From Tigriopus japonicus (lineage: Eukaryota > Arthropoda > Copepoda > Harpacticoida > Harpacticidae), in assembly GCA_010645155.1 (NCBI GenBank), contig CM021315.1, forward strand, positions 3,706,136 to 3,770,135: a stretch of DNA of 64,000 bases, read 5' to 3'. Both the position numbers and the translations under genes were made by a program. Shown here piece after piece: positions 32,842 through 44,099 of this stretch. The notes under the pieces are model-generated. The model was not told the DNA's origin. It searched no databases and worked only from the letters and a program-made list of their open reading frames with translations. Position 1 is the first letter of the stretch. Every line of letters begins with the position of its first letter.

Positions 32842-33620
32842 TTATCCAGACTACAGGTAGACTGGGCTTGTAACTTGTTTAAATGTTTAGGGAAGATGGT
32901 GTAGCGCAGTTGACCAACGCGCGGGCCGAGCCATGCTCGGGTTCATGGGTTCGATCCCAAGTCTCCCCCCCCCTAACTGTCTAGTGGATATTCCGCCTCG
33001 AATGGCGCCTCCAGAACCCAGAATGGGACCCAAGACTCCATTACAATTATAGTATAAATCATGTATAGATACATATCCAATGAGAAAATTCTCGCCATAA
33101 AAACATTATTAAATGAAGGTTTTTGAATTTCTGAAGAATATCGAATTGAAGATTCATCTCTTGTGAGCAGAAGTTATTTTACAAATTTTTAGGTATCATA
33201 CCATCAAAAGGAATGTTGGTTGACCCCTGTATATACATAGGAAATAAGCGTCGAGAGCGAGCAACATGACAAAAATGATGTATCTTTCAAAGCTAAGCTG
33301 TCTCAAATCGAAATTTATCATTTTTTGTGGACAAATGTTCACCAAACATAGAAATATGAGTATGAGCAACATCTTTACTTTACAAAATAATGGATTTTGA
33401 CGATTTTCTCGCTCTTGACGCCCATTTTTTGAACCGTACATGGGTCATCCAACATACTTTGTCTAATTAAATCATAGCTGCGAACAAGTTTGTCTGACAA
33501 CAAAATTTGTGAAATAACATCTGCTCACAAGAGTTGTATCTTTATTTCGATTTTTGGCAGCAATCCGAAAATGGTGCAATTTAACGAATTACAGGCCCAG
33601 TCTACCTATGGTCTGGATAC
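32842..33620. mobile_element. Non-autonomous element with long inverted ends
   Basis: Left TTATCCAGACTACAGGTAGA pairs with right TCTACCTATGGTCTGGATAC. An inner pair (TCTCTTGTGAGCAGAAGTTA at 33158 against TAACATCTGCTCACAAGAG near 33530) and CCCTGTATATAC against CCGTACATGGG extend it. A SINE sits in the left part. A similar tip (AGGTAGACTGGGC) is also present at 10330. No clear target duplication was found. Confidence 0.7.
32893..33060 (+). mobile_element. SINE family 2, tRNA-like head and body
   Basis: GGGAAGATGGTGTAGCGCAG, a GCGC-closed D-arm-like loop, CCGAGCCATGCTCGG, and a B box GGTTCGATCCC are followed by a C-run and a body with GAATGGCGCCTCCAGAACCC. The anticodon loop would be only 5 nt, so it is not a functional tRNA. 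A head fragment is at 4954. Confidence 0.7.
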
Positions 33621-35540
33621 CCCACGGAAAAGAGAACGCACATGAGTTTTTGATCCAACCAAGTTAGGTCCACTTAGCACACAAAAAAGTGTCAGCACTT
33701 TAAAGAAGCAATCAAAAGAAGAAAAAAACGTAAGACTTGCACAGTACTTGTCATTATAAGGTGTAATGTTGCCAAAAAAAAGGGAAGCAGAGTACGCACT
33801 TCTTTCTTTTACGTTTTTCTTAGTTTAAACACAACGAAAGAAAGTATTCTTTTAATGAGAGGAAGAATACCAATCAGATGCTCCTTGTATGAAGAATATT
33901 AGAGAAAACAAGCATTTTTGTTCTCTAGATGGCACCTGTATTGTTTTGAAAGGAACGTCTACGCAGTGCTAGTAACGTCATCTATTGATTTTACATGAAA
34001 CTTTCACCCAAAATAAATATCTCTGAATTGCTCAAGGTTACCAAAATATTTCAAAAGACATGGAGGATTGTTATTTCCGTGTTTAATCACAAAGGATTGT
34101 AAATTACCTAGTGTCCACATTGAAAAAGATGAGAATAGGCCATGCTTCCAACGATTGCATTCGTGAATACTCTGCATTTCCAAAAAGATAACTTTTCTCC
34201 ACAATTGAAATCAATAGTAACTCATACAACCAAATTGATGTTCTGTCTTACTTTCTTAATTCAGCTACCCTGGTAGTTTTCATTCCTCATGCAACGTAGA
34301 GATGCTCAAGTACAATGAAGTGCTCTTGATGCCAGCCCTGCACAAACAATTATGCGCAGGGAAACTTAAAATTTAACCAGAACTTTTCGCTTAAACAATT
34401 CTGCCAACATGGAGAGTATTTATTTTATTCATATACTTAATAAATAATTTTGAGCTTTATTTGCTCAGAAACCCTTCGAAAAACTATCAATTTGTTTTCA
34501 AGTAGCTTTGCAAAGAAGGAAAATTTGGCTTTCCATGGAAAAATATTGAGACCTGTCCAGAGGAAGCCGAACACCTTGAACAGCAATTCCACGTAGCAAT
34601 GAAATGACATTCAATGACATCTAGCGGCAGAAACTAGTCTTTCACATTTTGATGCAATCTTTGGCCTTAATTTAGGATCAAACAGTATGACTTGGCGATA
34701 TTATTTCTTATAGACAATGTTCCTAAGGTCGAGTAGGATGAAAATATGATGAAAAATGGCATTTTAGTCTCAACCACTAAGGTTCACATCAAGGTAAAAA
34801 ATATCTACGCTCTATTCTCCCATGACTTTGCCCCTGTTTTGGCGCCATCTAATGGTAAATTTTGAAGCTTGCGCTAAAATCCACAATTCAATTAAATTTC
34901 TGGAATTTGTTGGCCAGAATGTTCAGGAACAGCAAAAGAAGGACTGATATTTAATGGCTATTTTACGTCGCTTGTCGTGGGCTTTTTGGTCAGTCCATCC
35001 CGGAAATTTTTGCTTTGTTTATTTGCTTCCAAACCGACACTCGTACCAAAACGATGAAAGGTAAACAGATCTACCATTCTTAGGTAGTGATGCTGCTGGC
35101 AACTTACAAAACCTGGAAGGTCTCAATAAAAGGATGTTTTGCCAAAACCAAACACCTTTGAACGTGCTAAAATATCAGAATAATTACTATGCCATCAATT
35201 GCAAGGTATATTTTCTTTTTTGGAAAACCCACTTCATATGTATATCAAATATGACGATTTCTCAAAACTTCATTTGTGCAGCACTTGCCTGCCCATTGAT
35301 TGTGTAAAGCTTTACCCCCTGACACAAAAGTGATGGCAAAAAGCTCTTGTGGTATGAAAATAATAAAATTTGTGGCTTTGATGTTTATTTTCACGTGAGC
35401 TATTTGTTAAGGGCATCCCATTTGACAACAAATTGATAGTGAAAATAATTGTTTCGCAAGTGAAAACTAATAAATTGTGTTTTCCAGTCAATATGAAGTG
35501 CTAAGATTGTTTAAAGTAATTGAAAGTTGGTAAATAAGGG
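33621..35540. other. Mostly unrecognised, one dispersed repeat
   Basis: No gene is seen. At 34825-34880 ACTTTGCCCCTGTTTTGGCG and TTTGAAGCTTGCGC reappear in reverse complement at 52664-52720, so a repeat family is present. Confidence 0.5.
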
Positions 35541-35544
35541 TACA

Positions 35545-35620
35545 CGACCAAAAATGTAATTAATTACAATTATTTGGCCCAAAAAATGTAATTAATTGCA
35601 ATTACAATTACTCCCAGCCC
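35545..35620. repeat. TAATTACAATT repeat, copy 1
   Basis: TGTAATTAATTACAATTA and TGTAATTAATTGCAATTACA alternate here. A longer version with the same words occurs at 53395-53650. Confidence 0.7.
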
Positions 35621-35994
35621 AACTAAATACTTATTGTTACAACTGTAACTTTGAAACTAACTTTTGCTTTGAAATATTCTAAATTAGCAATTTTGGACAA
35701 AAATACCTGATTTTTGTAATTACATAGCAAATTAAATTTATAAGTATCTGGTGGCCTAAAAGACCAATAACTATATTTTTTTGTTTTTACTATAAAATAT
35801 AATTTCAGCTTGTTTTCTAACTTTGATTTTGACTAATGAATTACATTTTTCTAAAAAAAAGAATCCAAAAGAACAAGCATTTTCCTCACTTTTTTGAAAA
35901 TTTCTCCAAATTTGTTATTTTGGACAAAAATTGAAGATTTTTGTTTATATAAAGCAAAATGTATTTGTTTTTGGTGAGTAATTTTAAAAAATGT

Positions 35995-36230
35995 AAATGA
36001 AAATACGGTTTAGCCCTGATGATTGTAAAATTATTTTTGGTAACATAAACACATTTATTTGCCTTTTTGCACTTTTCGCCTTTATTTACACGGTTATTTT
36101 ACGAATTCGGCCAAAATTAACAAATTGTTGGGAGTTAGCTATTTCCTCTTTGAAAATGTTTACTTTTGGAAGATTTTTTTTCAAATTTGAAAACTAAATC
36201 TGATTTTACGCTCCAGCGTAGGCTAGAATA
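35995..36230 (+). repeat. hAT family A fragment
   Basis: TATTTTTGGTAACATAAACA, then TTTATTTGCCTTTTTGCACTT and CTATTTCCTCTTTGAAAATG follow the same order as the reverse complement of 19490-19705. The terminal TAGGGACGGGC is missing. Confidence 0.75.
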
Positions 36231-36735
36231 GTATTGATTACTACCACTTCAATATCTAAATTTTGCTCTTCAAGATTGAAAAATAACAAGCACATGACAA
36301 GAAAGTATCTGATGCTTTTTGTTTTAGAAATTTCATGTTTTTGCGAATTTTCTAAATTTTATATGCGCTTTTTTGGTTTTTACATATGTTTAAACAGCCA
36401 AGAGAAACAAATCCTCTACTAAACCAACCTTTCAAATTCACCCATCAATTCACCCTAGCAGCATTGTACTCTCTACTTTCACCGAGGTGTTTTTTTGTGT
36501 GTTACTTTCTCTATGTGTTCTTTCTTTAACTCGAAAAAATGTAATATTATTATTCAATTCAATTTCATTAGTTAGTTTTTACTGTAATGATTTTCAAAAA
36601 TCTTCAAATTTTCTTTAATTTAATAATATTCTGAATTTCAAAGGCTAAGTGAACAATGTGTAGCAAACTAGTAATGTGAATAAAATCAGTCATCTATGGA
36701 CTTGTTTTTTGTCAAAGTTTCCTAAGACCAAACTC

Positions 36736-36898
36736 TGAAATGTAAGTTTTAACACAAATTATGGGAAGATTTAGCACAGAAAAAAATGTGTTTCAAGTGA
36801 TATTTTGTACATATTTGAGCTATTTTGATGTAACCTGTAAATGTAAGTTTGAAATGTTAGTTTTAGAACAGAAATAATGGGAATATTTAGCACAGATT
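36736..36898. repeat. Spaced ~47-bp duplication
   Basis: TGAAATGTAAGTTTTAACAC…TTTAGCACAGA at 36737-36782 recurs at 36849-36895 with few changes, 112 bp apart. The surrounding 36230-37670 shows no gene. Confidence 0.7.
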
Positions 36899-37676
36899 GT
36901 GAAACGACTCATCTAATCTTCAAACACATATTTTCATTTTATTTCTTTTTTTTGTCTGTTACTGTGAATCAAACTTGAAGTGTTCATGAAACATGAAAGG
37001 GAGACTCATGGCACTAGAAACACTTGATGTTTCTCTTCCTTTATCAATACTAGCAATCCATAGTTATGACAGATTCTATAATTGCAGTGTGTGCATATTG
37101 GAGCTTGATTTTAATTGAAGTTCTAAAGTTTTCAGGTATTTGGGACCTCACACATTGAACGGCAGTTTCAATGTTGAGAGGCAATGCCACCAACAAAATC
37201 AAACATCATTAGGTCATGGGCAAAATGATAATTCAAACTTGCAGGTGACTGTATCAATACTAATAAAAATTCGAGAATCTATTACCTTTTCACCTCAAAA
37301 CTGGAACTTTAAATGAACTATTGCAGTTGTTCCTAAGAAAAAACTTTGTTTTCGGAATGTCAGTTAAAATTGACTCACGCAACCTTCAAACCTATGGTTT
37401 AGAAAAAATAGTCAAGATTATAATAATGGCGTTGCGCATTCTGCCACCAGATGTCGTGAATTGTGACAGAATAACTGAAACAAGGGAATGTATTGCTCAA
37501 AAATGCACATCCCTCAGTTATTTTTCAATTCACAACATAAAAGTAGTAAAAGTCAAAATCAAAGTTTTGTGAATCCCAATGCAAAGAAAAACAAATGTCA
37601 CACATTGTCATAAAACTAATGGCGACCCTGATTGTTTACATTTTCCATCTCATAATAACAAACCTTGCGATTCAGC

Positions 37677-38264
37677 ATGCCAGACCAAAAGAAAAATAAC
37701 CAGGAGGGAAAGAAAACCACGAAACGTTATAATTGGAAACAATGTTGTGTCTATAACTGCACCAGTGACTATCGCGAAGCCAGAAGAAACAATATCACTT
37801 ACTACAGCTTTCCCGCCTTGAACCAAGAACAAAGAGAATTATGGCGCCAAGCCGTTTGTCAATTTCATCCTAAAGGCCAAGATTGGTACCCAAAATACTA
37901 CTCTCGAATATGTGCTCTCCATTTTGTTGGCCATCAGAAAAGTCCCACACGGAACCATCCTTCATATGTACCCACCATCTTTAATCTAAGCTGTCTTTCT
38001 GTCACTTCTTCATCTAAAAGCACTCGTTCAAAAGGCAAAAGAAAGAAAGCTAAATCAAGACCGGAGCCCTTTGATTATGTTGAAATGGAAACCGATCCTT
38101 TGGCATTATCATTTACCGAAGAAGTAGCAAGTCAAACTGATGCCTATGAAGTGTTACCAGATGTCCCAGTGGGATTTATGTTTTGTGAAAGAATTGGTGG
38201 CGAAGTTGAGTTTTCTGTGAGCACGCAAACGATTTTACCAAAACCGAGGCCGGGCTTTGTATGA
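37677..38264 (+). CDS. THAP-domain protein, first of a tandem pair
   Basis: The product is 195 residues from ATG 37677 to TGA 38262 in one exon. A THAP zinc finger spans residues ~20-110: CCVYNC, YYSFP, ELWRQAV, the second zinc pair in ICALHF, and the closing YVPTIF. THAP domains bind specific DNA in the nucleus. After a basic linker (SKGKRKKAKSR) comes a C-terminal block shared with the neighbour at 40240: DPLALSFTEEV--QT, LP-V, MFCER, then QT--P. There is no coiled coil or HCF-1 box that I can see. It is much shorter than transposase-type THAP proteins, so a host regulator or a small domesticated gene is more likely. ATTAAA near 38370 may be the polyadenylation signal. Confidence 0.85.
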   Translation: MPDQKKNNQEGKKTTKRYNWKQCCVYNCTSDYREARRNNITYYSFPALNQEQRELWRQAVCQFHPKGQDWYPKYYSRICALHFVGHQKSPTRNHPSYVPTIFNLSCLSVTSSSKSTRSKGKRKKAKSRPEPFDYVEMETDPLALSFTEEVASQTDAYEVLPDVPVGFMFCERIGGEVEFSVSTQTILPKPRPGFV

Positions 38265-38589
38265 GTGAGGCTACGCTCAGGTTTCTAATTGCCCCGGAAT
38301 TTTCCTCCTCTGGATTGTAATTAGAATATAGTATTTAAAACCGAAGTATTATCAACCTATTTTTTGTATTAAATTATATTTGACTCTAAAGTGAAATCGC
38401 AGATGAGTTGACTAGAATTGTTTTCAGGGCATTTTAAGGAAATGAAGAAGTTTTGGGCGTTACCTCAAATTAGAGCGGATCAAAAGAGTGCCAGTACGAT
38501 TGATCAACAATAAAATAAGATAAAATGCGATGTGAGTCATAGTTTAATAAATCATAGATGTCTCAATTCTGACGCCCAAAGAAAAAAAG

Positions 38590-38735
38590 TTTTTTTTCCT
38601 CCTCTTTTCAGAGTAGAAATTCTAAAAGTTTGGCGCAACTAACTCTCCTTTCTTGCTAGTGTTCAGCTGACCTACATCGTAAAACGTCTAAAATTTCTGC
38701 TCTCCAGAAAAAAAACTATTTTTCCTCCTCGCTCT
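38590..38735. repeat. Second copy of the foldback seen at 17981
   Basis: GTTCAGCTGACCTACATCGT, AAACGTCTAAAATTTCTGC and TCTCCAGAAAAA align with the right half of 17981-18130, and the left half (AGAGTAGAAATTCTAAAAG) pairs with it. Flanking 13-bp repeats are not evident here. Confidence 0.6.
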
Positions 38736-38812
38736 ATTGATGTGTTTCGAACTAGATTTTTAGCAGAGTTTTGCCAAAGGCGAGCAACTTTGACGGAGAA
38801 GCAATAACGAAT

Positions 38813-39729
38813 TAGAGCTGTGCATCGGATCCGAAAGGTCCTCCAAACCCAATCCGAACTGAATTTTCATAGTCCGAACGAATCCGAATACGAAAATTTG
38901 ATGCTCAATCCGAACGAATCCGAATCCGAAAATTTGATGCTCAATCCCAATGAATCCGAATCCGAAAATTTGATGCTCAATCCGAACGAATCCGAAAATT
39001 TGATGCTCAATACGAACGCATCCGAATCCGAAAATTTGTGGCTCAATCCGAACGAATCCGAAAATTTGTGGCTCAATCCGAACGAATCCGAAAATTTGTG
39101 GCTCAATCCGAACGAATCCGAAAATTTGTGGCTCAATCCGAACGAATCCGAATCCGAAAATTTCTGGCTCAATCCAAACAGATCCGAATCCGAAAATTTG
39201 CCACGCAATCCGAAAAAATCCGAACTCCTAAATTCAAATTCATTTTGGAAAAGACGTGTTGTTGGAAGTTTAGATGGGCATTCTAATAACATTTCCTTGG
39301 TGTTGAGAATTGCAGGAAGAAATCTCTCCACCCTTGAATGACCTCGTGAAAGGAGCAAATAGTTTTTACTCTTTGATAACACCTACAACAATGCATGGTC
39401 AAACTGAGTGGCTGAATGGTAAGATTTGCTAATTGAATCAACTTAATTTTTCAATCTTTTAACACTATTGTATATTTGATAGAACATGAAACAACTAAAT
39501 AACTTCCAGAGTAATAACAAAAATCCTTAGTTGAAGGTACGGCAATTACACGTATATTATAAAATCAAGAAAAAAAGTTTCGAAATGGAAATCGCGAGAA
39601 TTGAAATTTTGAAGAAAATGATCTAAAAGTTCGGATTATTTTCACATTATGTCGGATCCGAAAAAATATTTCGCAAATCCGAATCCGACCCGATCGGATC
39701 CGAAAAGTCGGATACGATGCACAGCTCTA
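38813..39729. mobile_element. hAT-like element, family B, with internal minisatellite
   Basis: The ends are TAGAGCTGTGCATCGGATCC at the left and its inverted match (GATACGATGCACAGCTCTA) at the right. Flanks TAACGAAT (38805-38812) and TAACGAAG (39730-39737) agree at 7 of 8 positions. The 917 bp contain no transposase. The element sits between the two THAP genes. Confidence 0.88.
38866..39215. repeat. AATCCGAACGAATCCGAAAATTTG minisatellite
   Basis: About 11 units of 30 or 36 bp share CTCAATCCGAACGAATCCGA and AAAATTTG. The size difference is an extra ATCCGA hexamer. Middle units (39030-39150) are nearly identical, pointing to recent unequal exchange. Open frames on both strands across it are by-products of the 3n unit length. 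Confidence 0.9.
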
Positions 39730-40239
39730 TAACGAAGTATGGAGTAGAGGTTGGGTTTGTTTCGTCAAACCTTGCGCGTTCATAAATCGAACGGAAATCA
39801 ACTAAAAAAAAAAAAAATCAAGGAACCTCAACCGTCCTTATCACAGATCATATAATGACTAGATGTCGCATTGGCCCGGTCCGTCGGCGAGAGAAACGTG
39901 ACACCACTTGGCCCAGCTGCGCTAGCTTCGAAATCTCAGGGCGACCGCGTGCTCAGAAGTAACGACGCTCGCTTGCGTCGAGAACAAAGTACGTACGGTA
40001 CGTTGAGTTTGCTCAGGATTTGGCCACGCTGGCAAAATTTTGAAAAGTTCGAAATTCCCACCATTTTAGGGTGTAGTGTTATGTACCAGCTGATGAAGCA
40101 AAGTTGTCCACCTTTTTCTCGCACGAAGCGAGGTCTAGCCATTATATGGTCTGTGGTCCTTATCCTTAACAAATAGCTGTTCTGAATCAAAACAACAAGT
40201 AAACATTACCCACAGGTTGATTTCATTGTGGAAAAAATC

Positions 40240-40872
40240 ATGTCTGGCAGATACAGTGGGCTTCGATGTTGCGTCTTCACTTGCAATAGCAAATATAAAG
40301 AGGGTAGAGACCAGGGAATTACATTCTTCAGTTTCTCTCGCAAAAACAAAGAACAACGAGAATTATGGCGGCAAGCCGTTTGTCGATTTCGCCCTGAAGG
40401 CAACGATTGGTTTCCAACCGAAAACTCAAAAATCTGTTCCCTTCACTTTGTGTGCGGGAAAAGGAGTCCCACGCGAACGCATCCCAACTATGTACCTACC
40501 ATTTTTAAAGAAGGACATGATTCTGATACTTCCCTGAAGAAAAGAAATCGACCCCGCTCTAAAAAATCCAGCATACCGGAAGAAATTAGAATTGACAGTG
40601 GAGTGTTTGAGGAATCTGACCCTTTGACTTTATCTGATCCTTCGATTGTATCTGATCCTTTGACTGTATCTGATCCTTTGACTGTATCTGATCCTTTGAC
40701 TGTATCCGATCCCTTGACTGTATACACATCCGAAGAAGTTGGGTGTCAAACAGAACCTAGTAAAAAATTACCACATGTGCAGATGGCGCTGATGTTTTGT
40801 GAGCGAACTCTTTATGAAACGAGGACTTTTGTGGGTATTCAAACCGATTTCCCCCTAAAAGAGAATGCCTGA
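40240..40872 (+). CDS. THAP-domain protein, second of a tandem pair
   Basis: The product is 210 residues from ATG 40240 to TGA 40870, one exon. The THAP domain occupies residues ~8-95 (CCVFTC, ITFFSF, ELWRQAVCRFRPEGNDW, ICSLHF, YVPTIF) and is clearly paralogous to the gene at 37677. A basic linker (KKRNRPRSKKS) leads into six hexapeptide repeats (SDPLTL, SDPSIV, SDPLTV four times; 18-bp DNA units at 40615-40722). The conserved tail follows (EEVGCQTE, LPHV, LMFCER, GIQTDFP). The repeat probably grew from the single DPL present in the first gene. A nuclear DNA-binding role is inferred from the THAP domain; the tail is unassigned. Confidence 0.87.
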   Translation: MSGRYSGLRCCVFTCNSKYKEGRDQGITFFSFSRKNKEQRELWRQAVCRFRPEGNDWFPTENSKICSLHFVCGKRSPTRTHPNYVPTIFKEGHDSDTSLKKRNRPRSKKSSIPEEIRIDSGVFEESDPLTLSDPSIVSDPLTVSDPLTVSDPLTVSDPLTVYTSEEVGCQTEPSKKLPHVQMALMFCERTLYETRTFVGIQTDFPLKENA

Positions 40873-41571
40873 CCAAACGAAGTTTCTTTGGTTTTCACAA
40901 GGAACCGTATTACTCAATATTTTCATATTTGAAACAAAAGCTGTACATGATTTAGATTAATCAGGTTCCTGGATTAATATACGAGCGGTTTTGTGAAACC
41001 GTAGCCTTGACCGTATTCATATCCGGATTTCAGATGCGATTTTGTTAGTGATCATTTTGAAACATGGAAGTATAGTGAATACAGTCTATATTAGTCTAGT
41101 AAGATATAACAAATTTGTCCGTCCGTTAGTTGCAAGTTTCTCTTGAATATAGAGATATTCTCTGGACCTTTTTCGAATATGAAGTTATTCTTTTGTGAAG
41201 AGTCATTTCACTGTTAATAAAAAGTAATTTTATATCCAGATCTGACAAGTTTTCCGAGCAATTGTAATCCCAATCTTTCCAAAGCGTTGAGAAATTGTGG
41301 TGTTAATAATAAAAGAAATGTGAGCGGAAACCTAACAAATTTTTCCATATGGTGGCCAACGAAAAATATTTCAATAGTTTTTTTTTGCGTTTTCAAGCAC
41401 GGAAATGTTCTTAAAAATGGCAAAACATGTCTAGCTTCTGATCAAAGTTTGATCCATCATTCTTTGCCAATCTTGTTATTTCGTTTCTTGAGAACTGGAT
41501 TACAGCAGAGAGATTGGCCCGATCACAAAAACATATGTTTTGAGATCGTTTGATTAACGACTTACATTGTG

Positions 41572-43987
41572 ATGGCGCCAGAAGTCAAATTTTCCCCTCT
41601 GAAATGCTTGAAATTATGTGGGGGGTTTATGGTTATTTTATTTTCCATCGCAAAGGCTAACACCAAATCTGCCAATCTTCTCAACCTTTTGGAGCAAGGT
41701 AATAAATAATGACATGGAAATTGCTCGGTTTTTCCAAGTACAAGGTTTTTGATTCAAGAATGACGCTTGAAATGGACGAGTCATAAATGGGGAGTGGATT
41801 TTAATTTAGCAAAAACGACAAGCAAGTTAACAGTTTATCTATCTTTCTCTGGTGTAAGAGGTAGTAACAAAATGGTTGAAAAATGTCGAAATAGTGGGGA
41901 AAAAATAAAATAGTTGGCTGAGTTGGTGAAATTCAGGAAGTGTTTTGCCTTAACGTTATTCAGTGGCATATTTGAACTATTGGAAATTTAAAAAAAAAAT
42001 ATTTTTCCACTCCCCAGTTTTGAGTTGCAAAATTAAAACAGTGATAAAGATGTAGCACTAAAACTTAGTAAAATCAATTAAAAGATTTCTTTCCCCACAT
42101 GTTTTACTTGCTTACTTTTCTTGCTCAAATCAGAGATAACATATTTAATGACATTACCAACCTTGCTCAAATCAACAGCCATTCCTGGCCTGGCATCACC
42201 CAACTCTTTTTCTCCAGGTTCATAATAAAATCTTCCCTTTTCAGAGCAACAACATCCCAGTGCCCACAATAAAGGTAAAGTAAAGCTGTCATTTTCATTT
42301 TTGGTCTCTTTCTTTGAGATTAAAGGATATCTAATCCATCTTAGTATTCAGGAGTCTCAGTTCCCCGTCTGAAGCTTCAAACATATCTCAAAACAACTTG
42401 AGGGTACCACGGATATGTCGTTGCCAAAGAGATCGTCCTGTGGGAACCAATCCAGGAAGAGGATTCTCTTATGGTGTTGGTAATCCTGAGGATGCTTTCA
42501 TCAATCCCAATCTAGGACACAACCAACACATTGAAGATTGGATTGAAGACATCCAAAGGGCGGAACAAAAGCAAACTTTCCAACAAAACCTACAGGTTCA
42601 AAGCAAAGGTGGAAACGTGGGTCTTCTTGAAGAGCAAAGCTCTGGAATGTTGGATCAGGAGGCATTTCAGTTCAAACGAAAAGCGAATGAAGGCGCCATT
42701 CTTGGCAAGACTCCTCAAGGTCGTGAACCAAATATTTTACGACCTCAAATCCATGATTATGGGAGTTCTTGGGGTGTCAAACCGCCCATGGATGATTTCA
42801 GACACGAACATCCAAAGGACATTCCACAACCTTTCCCTGACGGACCAATCTTTGAAGATTTTGAAGAACCAAGTTCAAAACCTGAGGGTCAATTGCCCAT
42901 ATATAGCTTACCTGGAAAAGAAGAAGACTTAAGCGTACCAAAGAGACATGAGACAGCTCCTGGGAGAACTTCCAATGGTTATTCAGGTCAACCACGCGAA
43001 AATCTTCTGAAAGCTATACCAGAAAATCTTCCAAGAGTTTGGGGCACTTCAAATCCAAGACTGCCTTCTCAGATAAATCAAGCTTTTGATAGTCCTTTGA
43101 ATCGTCCATCCAGTAATGGCGGCAATTTGGGAGATTTTCAACCAAATTTCCCTCCTGAGACCAAGAAACCCAATATTCAACCAGGTAGGCCGGAAAAGCG
43201 TGGGCCTGACATAAGAAGATCAAAATTAAACTCGGGATGGCTGAGTATTCAACCTAAAGCTTCATCTGGCTTTGATCCTCGAAGAGGCTCCAAGATTGTA
43301 GGTGATTTTGGACCTAGGAAACAACCAGGAGCATCTTTAAGCCAGGATGCTGAGGATCCGATTGATCTGAAGAAGAGGGCCTCAACAGGGCAAGGATCTA
43401 AATTTAGATCGAATGATGAAGATCTAGAGTCAGGAAGATTCGAAGAACAAGATGAAGAAAGGTTTGGGGATCGCCGAAAAAATATAGCAAAAGAAAGGGT
43501 GGAATCCGAGAGACAAGCGCGGTTGAAGCATTTAAGGGAAGAACGCCGAAGAGAAGCCGATCGGAAGAGGAAACGCACCAGGAAAAGTGCCAGTAGAAAG
43601 TCTTCTAAATCAAGGGCAAGCCAATCATCGTCAATCTCAAGGAAGAACCAGTTTCACGCCTCACGTGGTAATGGGATTGGCTTTGAATCCAATACTGAGC
43701 ATCGTAGCCAGAAATCGGCTTTTGCCCATGAGCTAGAGGAAGCGTCGGAGTATGAGAGCGTCTACCAGGATGAGATCCCAGATAGGGAACTCATTCCATC
43801 TCGGAGAAATCCATTTGAGACTCGACGAAGACCAGTCCAAATGAGAACCCCACCAAAATCATTCGGAACTAGCAACCCATTAAAACCTCGTTCTATCCGA
43901 AGACCTATTATCGTGCCCTCAAAAAGAGCGCCACCACCACGACCTTCAATCCCTAGAGTTCAACCACAAGCAGGATGGTTAGGTTAA
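41572..43987 (+). CDS. Secreted, disordered, basic protein (three exons), unrecognised
   Basis: Exons inferred: 41572-41698, 42245-42274 (a 30-nt microexon between TTTTCAG and GTAAAG) and 42345-43987. The joined length is 1800 nt, an exact multiple of three, giving 599 residues. Exon 1 encodes a signal peptide (hydrophobic GGFMVILFSIAKA, residues ~17-29). The mature protein is low in structure: N/P/G/Q-rich in the first two thirds and strongly basic at about 480-530 (REERRREADRKRKRTRKSAS), then P/R-rich to the end …QAGWLG. One CRCQ cysteine pair lies near residue 70. Several dibasic sites occur, one of them (KR) 20 residues before the C-terminus. I recognise no domain; matrix, cuticle or precursor protein are all possible. 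AATAAA follows at ~44006. It converges on the gene at 44100 (-). Confidence 0.75.
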
Positions 43988-44099
43988 AAATCTAAGAAGT
44001 AAAAAATAAAAGTAATATATTTGTATAAAGAAGATTGAACCGACTTAGATAAATACATTAAATACGTTTTGGATTGTGGATTGCCAATTGTTGACAAGA

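Noticed and set aside
32893..32970. A tRNA gene
   Set aside because: The A- and B-box words are good, but the anticodon loop would have five bases and the acceptor stem mispairs; a head fragment recurs at 4954.
38866..39215. Possible CRISPR array
   Set aside because: Units are contiguous with no unique spacers, and the setting is eukaryotic; it is a minisatellite.
38867..39382. Long opposed open frames across the AATCCGAACG repeats
   Set aside because: They arise because the repeat units are multiples of three; the region lies inside a transposon and has no start context or splice signals.
42078..42269. 63-residue minus-strand ORF
   Set aside because: It overlaps the plus-strand microexon and intron of the secreted-protein gene and has no support of its own.
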